From Chara braunii (taxonomy: Eukaryota > Streptophyta > Charophyceae > Charales > Characeae): a stretch of DNA of 37,027 bases. A model generated the notes under the pieces. That model saw only the letters and a program-made list of their open reading frames with translations. It was not told the origin of the DNA and did not search any database. The stretch spans positions 2,992,524 through 3,029,550 of the forward strand of contig BFEA01000141.1 of NCBI GenBank assembly GCA_003427395.1, written 5' to 3'. Both the position numbers and the translations under genes were made by a program. Shown piece by piece: positions 1 to 9,344 of the stretch (the stretch's first letter is position 1; every line of letters begins with the position of its first letter).

Positions 1-244
1 AGGAGGAAGAAGGCGGAAGGTGGTTGGCTATGGTGGACGGGTGGAGGAGGAAGAAGGTGGAAGGTGGTTGGCTATGGTGGATGGGTGGAGGAGGAGGAAG
101 GTGGAAGGTGGTTGGCTATGGTGGATGGGTGGAGGAGGAAGAAGGCGGAAGGTGCTTGGCTATGGTGGATGGGTGGAGAAGATGGTTGGGAAGAAGGTGG
201 AAGATGGTTGGCTATGGTGGACGGGTGGAGGAGGAAGAAGGAGG
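1..244. repeat. 44-bp purine-rich minisatellite
   Basis: A G/A-rich tandem array. The anchor TTGGCTATGG begins at 24, 68, 112, 156 and 208, so the period is 44, 44, 44 and then 52 bp; the last unit carries about 8 extra bases. Because 44 is not a multiple of 3 and the unit has few stops, all three plus frames stay open and give Gly/Trp/Glu/Arg-rich translations that I do not regard as protein. The array abuts the broken 5' end of element A at about 245. Confidence 0.9.
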
Positions 245-612
245 AAGGTCGTGAGGAACTGAGACACAAGATCTCGTTCTTGGTTAGCGATAAGCTGCCC
301 TTCAATTTGTTGCTAGGTATGTACTACCTCAAGGTTACTAAGCCTCAGTTTGACTGGGATAGGAAGGTGATGATGTACAACTTGCCAAATGGGAGGACTA
401 TTAGACTGTTGAAGCACAAGGCAAGCAAGCTGGTCGAGTCTTATGGTTGCATGTGCACTTCAACTTTCTATAAGTATTACAAGTTGAACCGTGAGGAATG
501 GACGTATCTAGTCTTTGTCTTAAAGAAAGAGAAGGTCGTCAAAACACCCCCAGAGAGAGAAGCAGTCGTCACTCAATATCCATACCTTTTTTTTAGGATC
601 CTAGGGGCGTAG
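245..612 (+). pseudogene. Element A protease C-terminal half and linker to RT
   Basis: The frame reads through FLVSDKLPFNLLLGMYYL and PQFDWDRKV to a Cys-containing stretch ESYGCMC and a TPPE...YPYLF linker. The same blocks follow the protease active site in element B (LVSDDLPMDILLGMYYL, PQFDWDRKV, ESYGCMC). In Ty3/gypsy elements the conserved I/L-LG motif of the aspartic protease lies here (LLLGM). The active-site half upstream is absent, replaced by the minisatellite, so this cannot be a working protease. An ATG inside the minisatellite keeps the frame open by chance and is not a real start. Confidence 0.8.
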
Positions 613-1105
613 TCGAGAGGGAGGTGGTCCTGCGAAGTTGGATGAGCTTCGTTGACAACTCACTGAGCTCACAGAGAAGGGCTCGATCCGGCCTAGTACG
701 TCCCTCTACGGTGCGCCAATACTGTTTGTTCCCAAGAAAGGGGGGCCTCAATGCCATCACCGTTAAGAACGTGGAGCCCCTACCCCGCATTGATGACCTC
801 GTGGATAAAGTGCAGGGATACCGGTACTTTAGCAAAATAGATCTAAAGTCCACATACCATCAGATTGCTATTATGCCTGAGGATAGCACAAAACCGCTTT
901 TCAAACCAGGTAAGGTCCGTACGAGTTTGTGGTGATGCCTTTCGTTCTTTGCAATGCTCCTGGGGACATTCCAGCACGCGATGAATAGAATTTTTTATGA
1001 CTCTTAGAAAAGTTTATTATCGTGTACCTCGACAACATACATCAGTACAAGGTACACCAGTACAAGGTAAACTTGGACAAATGAGAATTTGGTCGCACCA
1101 AGATC
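613..1105 (+). pseudogene. Element A reverse transcriptase, broken
   Basis: RT landmarks are spread over several frames: [32 protein letters not shown] (catalytic motif A region), then after a frameshift [23 protein letters not shown], and the catalytic loop at 1025-1036. Against B and C, a deletion near 745 removes the RMCIDYRG block. The active-site loop reads YLDN instead of YLDD (last Asp GAC to AAC). A further deletion after it removes the start of the thumb. RT copies element RNA into DNA; this copy is certainly inactive. Confidence 0.85.
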
Positions 1106-1369
1106 TTGTCCTTGGGTCGTGAGATATCTTCAGATGGTTTGAGGTTGAATGATGCCAGGGTGGCCATCGTACGTGATTACCACAGACCTCAGTCTGTGAT
1201 TGAGGTGAGGTCTTTCTTGGGGATGACGGGCTACTATCGTTCGTTTGCAAAGAACTATAGTACCATAGCTTCCCAATTGACTGACCTCACACACCTTGAC
1301 ACCTCATGGGAGTGGACAGATGAGTGCGAGGCAGCCTTCAAGAAATTGAAGCATGCCCTCACGCACTAA
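1106..1369 (+). pseudogene. Element A RT thumb / connection
   Basis: An 87-codon open segment with LSLGREISSDGLRLND, EVRSFLGMTGYYRSF and WEWTDECEAAFKKLKHAL. These are the diagnostic RT thumb-to-RNase H connection motifs of Ty3/gypsy Pol (GHEIS.EGL, RSFLG..GYYR.F, F..LK..L). The matching segment in B lies at 12275-12568 on the minus strand. It ends at a TAA at about 1367, just before the RNase H domain. Confidence 0.85.
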
Positions 1370-1807
1370 GAATTCCTCAAGCTTCCGAATTGTGACCACA
1401 GACGCTAGCGAACATGGCATAGGCGTGGTCCTTGAGCAAAAGGAGGGGAAAAAGTTGAGGCCGATCGAGTACATGAGCAAAAAAAATGCCATCCTAAAAA
1501 CTAGTTAAGTCCACGCATGAGCGACAACTTTATACCCTCTACAGAGTGCTGGTTCATTTCGAGGCACTACCTCCTTGGCACCCCGAGACTCTGCGCTAGA
1601 TTAAGATACAACCCGTGCTCTCTGATGCACTCAAGAGATGGATTGATGTTATGGATATATATGACTTCAAGCTCAATTCTCTTAAGGGAGAGTACAACAA
1701 GGTCGCTAACACACTACCACATAGGGCAGGCGATCTGGGAGCGCTAGTAACGGGGTTTGGCATTTCAGATGATGTGCCTCGATCCATAATGGAAGCCTAT
1801 TGAAAGT
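1370..1807 (+). pseudogene. Element A RNase H domain, broken
   Basis: Pieces in different frames match RNase H of B and C. VTTDASEHGIGVVLEQ holds the first catalytic Asp, RPIEYMSKK follows, the central YEKELYA...RTDH part is scrambled by indels, and SDALKRWIDVMDIYDFKL...GEYNKVANTLPHR is the C-terminal part. The usual final motif ADALSR reads ANTLPHR, so the last catalytic Asp is lost as well. It continues into the spacer GDLGALVTGFGISDDVPRSIMEAY just before the SINE. Confidence 0.8.
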
Positions 1808-2010
1808 ATCCCATCACCCAAGAGCCTAGCTCAGTGGGTACACCCATGAATTGTTGAAATACAGAGTTGTGTTCAAATCCAGATGATGGAACTTGATTGA
1901 TGAACCAAATGTTTCTGAATTTCTTGGGGCCGGTCAGCTCAATGATAATATCTAAAGGCAGTCGCCCTTTTTTATATTAAAAAAAAAAGAAAAAAAAAAG
2001 GATCCCATCA
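1808..2010 (+). mobile_element. tRNA-derived SINE with 9-bp target-site duplication
   Basis: The SINE body is 1817-2001. It has a Pol III A box TAGCTCAGTGG (1827-1837), a B box TGTTCAAATCC (1870-1880), a tRNA-unrelated body and an A-rich tail (about 1975-2000). It is bracketed by a perfect direct repeat ATCCCATCA at 1808-1816 and 2002-2010, as expected for LINE-mediated target-primed reverse transcription. The target is element A coding sequence: the pol reading interrupted before 1808 resumes after 2010. The insertion therefore postdates element A. Confidence 0.88.
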
Positions 2011-2710
2011 TGTCTGAGATCATGCACAAACTTGAGGTCAAAGATAGGGTCATATCCGACGAGTTTGTGTTAGTTGATGGCTTGCTATTCCTCGAGAAGG
2101 CAAGGAATAAAAGACCGTGTGCCCCAATTAGAGTCTTTGCGTACTCTATTTTTTAGGCGAGTGTCATCATGCAACTGAACATTTTGGTTACAAAAAGACA
2201 GCTGCAGACTTGGTACAAAAATTCTGGTGGCCCACGATGATGGAAGATGCAAAGAAATATGTGGAAACAGACCCTCGTCAGAGTGTGTCCATGGACTTCA
2301 TGAATACTCTCGTGACCAGCAAGAACAGTCAACGCCATATCTTCATCATTCTGGACAGATTCAGCAAGTACTCTAGACTAATCGCAATGCCAGAGACCGC
2401 TAAGAGTGACCACGTCATCAAGCTGTTTATGGATAACTCGGTAAATGATTTCGGTCTTCTGGAATCCACCGTTAGTGACAGGGATGTCAAGTTCACTAGC
2501 GCAAATGTGGCAAAACACGGCCCAGCAGATGGGAAGCCAAATGCAAATGGAAGCAGCAAATCACCCTGAGCCCAATGGCCAAGCTGAGCAAATAAACCGT
2601 GTAGTGCAGCACTTACTTAGGCATTACATCAAGCCGATCCAAGATGACTGGGATGAGAAGTTACCGCTAATCGCCAGCCTGTATAATGTGTGCACAACAC
2701 TACTGGCATG
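2011..2710 (+). pseudogene. Element A integrase, broken
   Basis: Begins with EIMHKLEVKDRVISDEFVLV before the zinc-binding region and continues through AKKYVET to the catalytic core: SVSMDFMNTL (first Asp), STVSDRDVKFT (second Asp) and the ANGSS / PNGQAEQIN region (Glu of D,D,E) in shifted frames. A deletion after YVET removes the CxxC half of the HHCC zinc finger and the following linker, so DPRQSVSMDF is joined directly. Integrase inserts cDNA into chromosomes; this copy lacks an intact N-terminal domain and frame. Confidence 0.85.
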
Positions 2711-3440
2711 ACTCCCACCAGCTGCATCTCGGTTGGAAGCCACGCTCAGCTCTCGACTTTCTACTGCCCGAGAATCAGCCCACTGCAGCATAGAGTTTGC
2801 TGTCAAGTATGAATAGCTGCTGCAACAGGTTGTTGAGCACATTAAGAAATCTCAGGATGCCATTGTTGCATTTGAGAATAGGCACAGACATGCACCTGCA
2901 TTTCAGGTAGGTGAATGTGTCTAAGTTAAATCATCTGAACTGGGACAGGAACTCGGTATATCTAGAAAACTAATGCCACATTACTTTGGTCAGGAACTCG
3001 ATATACCTAGAAAACTAATGCCACAGTACTTCGGTCCATGGGAGGTCATAGACATAGTTGGGGATGCACCGGGCGGGGCATCTTATGTTATTTGAATCCC
3101 TGGCCACTTACGCACACAGCCCGTTTTTCATGCCTCCAAACTGGCTCCTTTTGTCGAAACTGGCAGGTTTCCTTCAAGGAGATCATGCTGTCCCCAACCA
3201 TGTATGGACACGTGGATATCGACGATATCATTGAGCACAAGCTGATACCAGGCAGGGGACGCCCTCTGAAATCACAGATGCAGTACAGAGTGCGGTTCAG
3301 ACACCATCTTTGATCCTAAAGAAGACAGATGGTTCAAGAGAGAAGCACTAATGAGGACTGCTCCACAGGTTATCTCAGGATATGAAAGACAAACGGGAAG
3401 CAGAGTGCTGATTAAGAACTTCTCAGAGGACTGTCGAGGT
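2711..3440 (+). pseudogene. Element A integrase C-terminus and chromodomain-like module
   Basis: Decayed Pol C-terminus. The blocks match C: QELGISRKLMPHYFG, a remnant of GPWEV.D.VG, RIPGHLRTYPVFHASKLAPF-like sequence near 3100-3160, then HVDIDDIIEHKLIPGRGRP and QYRVRFRHH, followed one frame away by DPKEDRWFKREAL. The last part has the chromodomain pattern I-x-x-H-(x)n-Y-x-V-x-F-x(n)-W-x-x-x-x-x-L. In chromoviruses this module can direct integration to marked heterochromatin; here that role is inference. A frameshift near 3310 splits the module. Confidence 0.78.
2946..3035 (+). repeat. 45-bp in-frame tandem duplication in element A
   Basis: CAGGAACTCG begins at 2946 and again at 2991. The two 45-bp units differ at only a few positions and read QELGISRKLMPHYFG and QELDIPRKLMPQYFG. 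Elements B and C have one unit, so the duplication is specific to A. Confidence 0.85.
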
Positions 3441-3454
3441 AAAGGAGGAGGGAG
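3441..3454 (+). other. Element A polypurine tract
   Basis: A 14-bp purine run AAAGGAGGAGGGAG lies immediately before the LTR start TGCAAGG. The same arrangement occurs at C (26171-26183), B (10279-10290, minus) and D (30153-30166). It is where plus-strand DNA synthesis would be primed. Confidence 0.8.
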
Positions 3455-4290
3455 TGCAAGGATTTTAGCCCTCGGCATACCTGCATGAGGCCCCTACATC
3501 GAGCATGTGCTGGGCCCCTGAATCACAATGAGCCCTGGATCTGTCAATTTTGTTGGTGGGTGCCAGACAGTTACCACGCGCCAGTTGGTTACATCTGGCT
3601 TGCTCGTGAGAATCAGAAATATTCCTGAGCCTTCTAGGCTCTTCTGGCAGCGTGGGAAAATGCAAGGAACACCGGACGTTATGCCTGGGTGGTTGGGCAT
3701 GCACAACCAATTCGGTCCCAAGCCACTGTCTGAATGGGCCTGAGCGCAGACACGTCGGCCCAATTGAAAGCTACTGGAAACGCGTGTGTGTCAAGCCAGG
3801 GGGAAGTGAGCCTGCCCGCTTTCCATTTAGGAAAGGGGAAGGCAGAGGGCAGGACACTCGGGCACATGGCAGGACATTCCGGCACTTGCATGTTTGGGCA
3901 GCAGCGCTGCTGGATAGCGCAGTGCAGGCCGCTGGCACGAAGCGCCTGCTTGGCTTGGAGTAAGGTCAGCGGAGGTGGTGGTGGTCTTCGGGTAGTGAGG
4001 AGACATGGGAGAAGAAGGCGAGGGTGAGCAAAAGAGAAAGATGGGGAGGAAGATGTGAGAGTACGTACCTGGTCTTGGCCGAGGTCTGCATGGTCGGCAT
4101 CTGCAAGTAGTTCGTTGCTGCTGCTGATGTCAGCTGGTTGCTTCATCATCAGGATAGGCTAGGAAAGTAGCTGTGTGATTGTAGTCTGGGCGCTGAGCGC
4201 CAGGTACGAGGAAGAGCTTCGAAGACATTGTTGGTGGTGGCGAGCGTATGCTTTCATTGATAATCGAGATCGCTGCTTTGGTTCTCCTTA
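3455..4290 (+). repeat. Element A 3' LTR, truncated
   Basis: Starts TGCAAGGATTTTAGCCCTCGG, matching the C LTR start TGCGAGGAATGA.CCCTCG. It shares the blocks CGCCAGTTGGTTAC, a TACGTACCTGGT block and TGGGCGCTGAGCGCCAG with the C LTR (TGGGCGCTGGGTGCCAG). Similarity fades after about 4290, so the end that would carry ...TTGCA is missing. No target-site duplication can be called. Confidence 0.75.
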
Positions 4291-4500
4291 ATGCCGAAGC
4301 GCTATATTCAACTTATCCTAAAAAAGTCCGAATTTAGTTTCCCCGGGCATTATATTTGAATCGAGCGCCCCGGTGTTCTGTTCGAATACGTCATTGTAAA
4401 ACGTCGGGGCTTTTTTATTTCCCCCCCATTAGTTGTGCGCCGAAGAGCATGAAGCTTCTCATCTTTGGAAAATCCCCTCTGCATATTAAAAAATGGCCCC
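4291..4500. other. Gene-free spacer with GC-rich inverted motifs
   Basis: No coding signal. It holds GCGCTATATTCAAC and CGGGCATTATATTTGAATC, which resemble the palindrome at 9154-9182 (GGGCGCTATATTC). It may be the subterminal part of an unclassified DNA element. Confidence 0.35.
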
Positions 4501-5742
4501 GCCCACCCTAACTGAAGGCGGCCCTGCAAATTTTGGCCTGGGCTTAAAAAAAGGCCGGTGAGAGCAGAAACTGAGGCCTCCTTATTGAAGGCCCCTTCTA
4601 TTGGTGGGGAGCAGCACCTGCTGGAAACCAGGTCCAGCGTCCCTCGCAGATACGAGCAATTCTAAGAGCTGCTGAATGTAGAGCCCTGCAGGCCAGATGT
4701 TGTAAGAGGGTCATTGATGCTGCGCACCTGCAGTCCCTGTACCAGTGGGAGTACAACATTCTATCACCCCTCTTTGCAGTTTAGTAGGCAGGTTGAGTAC
4801 CAGATAGAGCACATCTGGGCCTTCACATACCAGTCATCATTTGGTAGTGATATCGATTTCATGAAGGAGGCATCATTTAGTGGGGAAGTGATAAGCTAAG
4901 GTGTTTAGTCCGGCTGGCCTGAAATTGCAATCTGGTTCATTGTCATTCGTAAATAACTCAAAAACATGTCAGCAGTTCAGATTTTTTTTCTTTCATAAAC
5001 TTGCCTTTCAATTTCGTACGAGGCCAGGGTCCTCACAGTATACAGGGAATAAATACTGGGAGCATTACCCAACTTTGCTTGATGAGACTTCACTCGGGAA
5101 AATCCTACAAGAGGGAAACAAAACTGAGAGTGGAAAAGCCTGCTACTTCAGTCTCAGTCTCTACTCCAAAAAAAAAAAAAAAAAAAAAAAGAACATCAGT
5201 GTCAGCCTGCTAAAGGAAGTGATAAGAGCAGCTCCCTGTAGCAGGCCTGTCACCAGGTGCTCCGACCTATTGGTGGGGAGCGTCACCTGCTGGAAACTGG
5301 GTCCAGCATCTCATAGAAATACATGTACTCAGCACACAGAACTACAGAGCTACAGAGGGGCATGCCAGCATTGATTGCCCTGGAAGGCCAAGGGATTAAC
5401 TGCGCAGGCCCTACAAAAGGTCCGTGGGAGTGGGACAGGGGCCCAAGGGGGAGGGGCCGTCCTCCCCGCGGGGCCTCCGAAGAGAAACCGCCCCTCCTCC
5501 TCCCCTCCCGTACCCACCAAAGTCTCTACTCCTAAAACTACTGCTGAGACAAAACTGAGACTTCACTTGGTAAAGTCTCCCAAGAGCGAAACAAAACCAA
5601 GAGCACAAAAGCCAGCTATTTTGACCTCACAAAGTCTACTCTCAAAACTACCACCGCAACAAAACTGTCTCGCATATCTGTGCCTAGAATAGTATACACA
5701 ACCCATCGACGTCAGCAGGTGCGTACACACAGCACCACGTGT
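4501..5742. repeat. Repeat-derived spacer with direct duplications and poly-A
   Basis: No gene recognised. 4501-4523 is a degenerate copy of the LTR hairpin block (GCCCACCCTAACTGAAGGCG). A direct repeat around CTATTGGTGGGGAGC...CACCTGCTGGAAAC occurs near 4598-4650 and 5265-5315. A second, looser direct repeat (GAGACTTCACT, AAACAAAACTGAGAG-like) occurs near 5084-5168 and 5551-5650. Poly-A of 23 occupies 5168-5190. This looks like fossil retroelement material. Confidence 0.5.
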
Positions 5743-5895
5743 ACAACCTCCCTAAAGTGAACAAAAAATGTGAAAGCTAACATGGTACGTAACAACCTCC
5801 TTGAAGTGGGGGCACACACAAAAAACCGTAGAAGCTAACATAGTAAGTAACAACCTCCCTAAAGTGGGGGTTCACAACAAAATTTGTAGAAACTA
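5743..5895. repeat. Degenerate ~50-58 bp tandem repeat, three units
   Basis: ACAACCTCC followed by a (C/T)(T/C)(A/G)AAGTG block begins at 5743, 5792 and 5850, each unit followed by a GAA(A)GCTAACAT-like stretch. Spacing is 49 and 58 bp. Confidence 0.7.
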
Positions 5896-5959
5896 ATAAA
5901 ATAAGTGTTGATGTGTTGTCAAGCGGACAACACTGCGGAGTTCAGAACGTGATTATAAG

Positions 5960-6448
5960 CTTCGTAGGCAATCACCCAAGCTGAAAAGAAGCAAACTTTA
6001 AAGCTTGAGAACAGAAAAATCATTAACACAAACTAACTCAATAACAAACATGGAATTGTTTGGCGTAAAGCTGCCAACAGAACAATCTGCAGCATCTTGC
6101 ACATGAATGGTGCAGTTCTCACACTCGTTGACCNCGAAGCAGATAATGTCCTCNGCAACAGTTACACCAGATAGTATCCCTTCAAAGAAACTTGGATCTT
6201 CGCAGACAATCACCCAAGCTGAAAAGAAGCAAACTTTAAAGCTTGAGAACAGAAAAATCATTAACACAAACTAACTCAATAACAAACATGGAATTGTTTG
6301 GCGTAAAGCTGCCAACAGAACCTGTCTCTTATACACATCTAGATGTGTATAAGAGACAGGTGCAGTTCTCACACTCGTTGACCCCAAAGCAAATAATGTT
6401 CTCAGCAACAGTTACACCAGATAGTATCCCTTCGAAGAAACTTGGATC
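5960..6448. repeat. ~240-bp direct duplication, probably assembly-made
   Basis: Copy 1 (5960-6198) and copy 2 (6198-6448) are almost identical at an offset of 238 bp. In copy 2, 26 bp of copy 1 (6084-6109) are replaced by a 38-bp sequencing adapter (6322-6359). Copy 1 carries Ns at 6134 and 6154. The simplest reading is that a chimeric mate-pair read was placed beside the true sequence during gap filling. Confidence 0.85.
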
Positions 6449-6880
6449 ACTTATGTCCGTCACGTCCTCCATTTCCTTCATAGAGTCAACTACCGTGTAT
6501 CTGAACTCTTTGCTCGTGATGACTGATTCTGGGCCATAAACAGCACGGTGTAGGCACTGACTGCCACAGACTGTAAGGTTTTGCTCTTCGCATCAATAGG
6601 AATAAAATATGTTGCTGGTTGTAGAAGCTCCAGGTTAAAACCATATGCAGCTTCCATGATCTCTTTGTCGAAGGCAGCATCCCACTCTTCCATATTCAGA
6701 ATGGGCTGAACAATGGCTGCAAGGGTGCATGAAGCTTCGCCAAGTCTAAGTCTGCTTCTCACTGGAGTCCACAAACTTTGATTAATTTTTTTAAGAATCT
6801 TTGCACGATATTGCCATAGGTCTTTGTTTGTATAGCTATGGTCCCCGGAATGAGTTCGTCATTCCATGAAATCAAGTGTG
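5998..6880 (-). pseudogene. Unrecognised host-like coding fragment, broken
   Basis: The minus strand has two long coherent segments. 6490-6774 reads LWTPVRSRLRLGEASCTL, MEEWDAAFDKEIMEAAYGFN and PATYFIPIDAKSKTLQSVAV, and the open frame extends upstream to about 6860. After a one-frame change near 6540 it continues VITSKEFRYTVVDSMKEMED and DPSFFEGILSGVTVAENIIC towards the adapter. The duplicate copy at 5998-6197 continues it with NECENCTIHVQDAADCSVGS. Composition and length suggest real protein. I recognise no family, and no catalytic motif is evident. The adapter, the duplication and the frame change make the gene model unreliable; splice sites near 6030 are possible. Confidence 0.5.
6322..6359. 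other. Nextera mate-pair junction adapter (contaminant)
   Basis: CTGTCTCTTATACACATCT followed directly by AGATGTGTATAAGAGACAG. This is the Tn5 mosaic-end sequence joined to its reverse complement, the circularisation junction of Nextera mate-pair libraries. It is not genomic. Across it the plus strand translates to VSYTHLDVYKRQ, a known vector-derived string in predicted proteins. Confidence 0.99.
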
Positions 6881-7721
6881 GCTGCATATGTTTAGAGATT
6901 TTTGATATTCCTTATGGGATTTGAACCAATGTCTCCGCCCCAAAACATGGGGATGTGTGGCAAGTCTTACCCCATCATTAATGGTGGAAGGTTGAGATTC
7001 CAGGGGTTCGGTTATTCGATGGCACAAGGCGCTACCACGTGGGATTCAAACGCGAAGCGTCTGATGCCGAAATGTTTCAGTCAAATTATTGGGTTAGAAA
7101 GAGTCAAATAAGGACTCTAGGAATTGGTTCCCGGGTCATGAAAAAGTGTTGGTCAAACTTGCATTGCAATACCATCATTTGGTCTATTATATTCCAGTGG
7201 CATGATCAGCGCGGAAGATGGTAAACTTTGTCCTCCTTCAGGCTCTCAAATGAAACATTCCCTGAAATCCCACTTGGAAAAAAACAAAGGTCGTAGGTTC
7301 GCTGGCTAGAGAAAGATTAATCACTACAATGATACTTTTTTCTATTTTTTTCAAGCATCGCTTTAATTCTTCATGTTAGGGTACATTTCATTTCACTACA
7401 TCCATACCATCCGACATGGTTCTGTTTAACAACACGAAGGCACGACGGTCAATGATAGTTGATAGGTTTATAGAACGTTGAGGTCAGAATGGGATCGAGT
7501 GTTTTCACGTCCTACAATAGCACTCACTCAGCTCGCCAGAGCAGACGCAAAGGCCTTAGTCGGAGTGGTGAAATACTACAAGGGTGCAATTGATGTGACA
7601 TATGGGGGCTCCACCCTCGCCGCAAGAGCAGCTCCGACAGACCATCGACAGCCAACGACATCAAGGCGCAGACCCCTAGGCCCAGCCCTCAGAGCCAATC
7701 CTTTTCCCAAGGTTACGGTGT
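6881..7721. other. Gene-free spacer; one tRNA-like B box
   Basis: No coding region supported. On the minus strand GGTTCAAATCC (about 6920-6930) matches a Pol III B box, and TGGTAGCGCCTTGTGCC lies about 110 bp upstream of it, so a decayed tRNA-derived SINE is possible. Otherwise I see AT-rich unique sequence. Confidence 0.35.
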
Positions 7722-8222
7722 TGAGCGCATCGGCTCCCCCCTTTTCATAAAGGCGAGAGCCCTCCCGACCATGTCACGCAGGAGTAAAACGAAACAGAAA
7801 ACAGAGACAACTCGAAAACGACGTGGAATGACCCCGCGAACCGTCGAGACGGGCGTGGTCGCATCGTTCCTTCGCCGCTCTAGCCGCGTGCACCAGTTGT
7901 ACATCCCCCGGTCCCCTACAACAGGATAGGTTCCCGCGGGGCACAACTTGCCTTCCCTAAGGGGCTGTCACCACCCTTAGGGGCGTATCCCTACCGAGCT
8001 ACTGACCCACGTGCGAAAGTTTTAAGATGCGATCGCAGAGGTAGATCAACCGAGGGTGTTTACTCATTCGCCGTAGTATAGAGACGCTTGGTTAACGCCA
8101 AGCGGACCCGAGCGTCGTTCGTTCCTTAGGGCGCTGATCTTCTAAGTACGAAACCGACGGCGGTCGACTAGGACGGTCCCAACCAAGCGTGAAACCCAAA
8201 TTAAATCCTAGTCCCTTTAGAC
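7722..8222 (+). repeat. Dispersed repeat R1, copy 1
   Basis: About 500 bp whose reverse complement recurs at 29389-29873. Shared blocks read on the minus strand here include CTCCTGCGTGACATGGTCGG, GGGAGCCGATGCG, CTCGGTAGGGAT and ACTAGGA...TTTCACGCTTGGTT. No long reading frame. Class unknown; it may be the end of a larger non-autonomous element. Confidence 0.8.
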
Positions 8223-8596
8223 ACCAGTCAAAAGAAAATTATGACCATTCATAATTTCATTAGAAGGGATCAACCGTAGTCGATAGGAATATATATTCAA
8301 TCTGAAATGATAACTGAAGAAAATTTAAATCATTATACCATACGCAATAATACAAGACCAAAATAAAAACCCGACCACCTTGGGTCGAACTCCACAAAAC
8401 AATCATACAACCGCTAACAAGGAGTTGGTTATCGATAATAACATTGGTGCAACTGACAATGTAGTCGGCTGCCTTAGTTTTGACTTGATGAGACGCGTTG
8501 CCAAAGTCATTAATTTAACCCGATTGTCGATCCAAGATTAGGCACGCACACCTGTCTCCACACATTCCTAATCTCCTTGGATGACCGACTACTTTG
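8223..8596. other. AT-rich spacer
   Basis: No gene, RNA or repeat recognised between R1 and R2. It may be the interior of a single element containing both. Confidence 0.4.
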
Positions 8597-8975
8597 CGGA
8601 TGATTCTTTCCCTCTAGAAAGTGGTCTGGGTACTCCTCCTTGCCCGAGCACAAGACTCGGATTTCAGAAGTCGAGCCGTCTTCTGACGCAATTGAGATAC
8701 GTGATTTTATATCGACCTTTCTACCCCCCCTTAGAACGGTCCATTCTGGGTCGATAACAGGGGGTCGGCTCCTAAAGCAACGAACCCCCGCCCCAGATGC
8801 TTCCTTGCAAGAGAGAAAGCGTACACCGCAAGTAAAATTTTAGTTGTTCCCATCCTCCCTTGCCCAAGGTAGTTTAAACGAAAAGTGGGAGATGATAGAG
8901 AATGAGAATCATTTGGACATGTATAGGTGGTTAAGGTCATCCAGGATAGAACGAGTCAATCCTTGGGAAAAAGGC
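8597..8975 (+). repeat. Dispersed repeat R2, copy 1
   Basis: About 380 bp recurring in the same orientation at 32597-32950. Shared blocks: CCCTCTAG(A/G)AAGTGGTCTGG, ACGGTCCA(T/C)TCTGGGTC, GGCTCCTAAAGCAAC-like and CCAGATGCTTCCT-like, then TC(A/C)(T/A)TCAGGATAGAACG-like. No convincing reading frame. Confidence 0.75.
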
Positions 8976-9019
8976 TAAGTTCGTTTGACCTTATCTGCTT
9001 TATTTGAATCGAATTCATT

Positions 9020-9082
9020 TTATGACATTCAATGAATTAATCTTTTATGACATTCAATGAATTAATCTTTTATGACATTTTT
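9020..9082. repeat. 25-bp tandem repeat
   Basis: TTTTATGACATTCAATGAATTAATC occupies 9020-9044 and 9045-9069 as exact copies; a third partial unit starts at 9070 and runs into a T tract. Confidence 0.92.
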
Positions 9083-9153
9083 TTTTTCAAGGGTCCTCAT
9101 GTTGGCAAAGTTGGTCGATTTTTTCAGAATACAGCGCCCGGCCGTTGTAAACG

Positions 9154-9182
9154 AATATTACGCCCGTAGGGCGCTATATTCG
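9154..9182. repeat. Imperfect palindrome near element B insertion point
   Basis: GAATATTACGCCC, a 3-base spacer GTA, then GGGCGCTATATTC. The arms pair at 11 of 13 positions. The 9183-9344 spacer to element B holds no gene that I can see. Confidence 0.6.
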
Positions 9183-9344
9183 TACATAACACCTCAGCGT
9201 TCTTTCCGGGCGAAGACGGTAGTATTGGTCCCAGAGGTGTGATGGGGCAATCAAGCCAAAGACAGATCTAAGACTCGTCTTCCTGCACCTGCACAGACTG
9301 CACCTTAGCCATATGCGCACCACAATCACCCAATCATAACCATA

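Larger units (their letters stand above)
245..4290 (+). mobile_element. Element A: 5'-truncated Ty3/gypsy (chromodomain) retrotransposon remnant
   Basis: A plus-strand remnant without 5' LTR, PBS or gag. It enters within the protease-RT linker region and runs through RT, RNase H, integrase and a chromodomain-like C-terminus to a polypurine tract and a truncated 3' LTR. Order and residues match elements B and C in this window. The copy is heavily decayed: frames change repeatedly, RT motif A and the integrase CC pair are lost to deletions, the RT active site reads YLDN, and a SINE sits between RNase H and integrase. The 5' edge meets the minisatellite. The 3' edge is approximate because the LTR loses similarity near 4290. 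Confidence 0.9.

Noticed and set aside
20-305. Overlapping Trp/Gly-rich frames and a Ser/Pro-rich antisense frame
   Set aside because: All come from the 44-bp minisatellite; the same words appear in every frame.
5743-5895. Operator or riboswitch-type array
   Set aside because: Three degenerate units with irregular spacing and no adjacent gene.
6243-6539. Plus-strand 98-codon frame containing VSYTHLDVYKRQ
   Set aside because: The frame runs through the sequencing adapter; the coding evidence is on the other strand.
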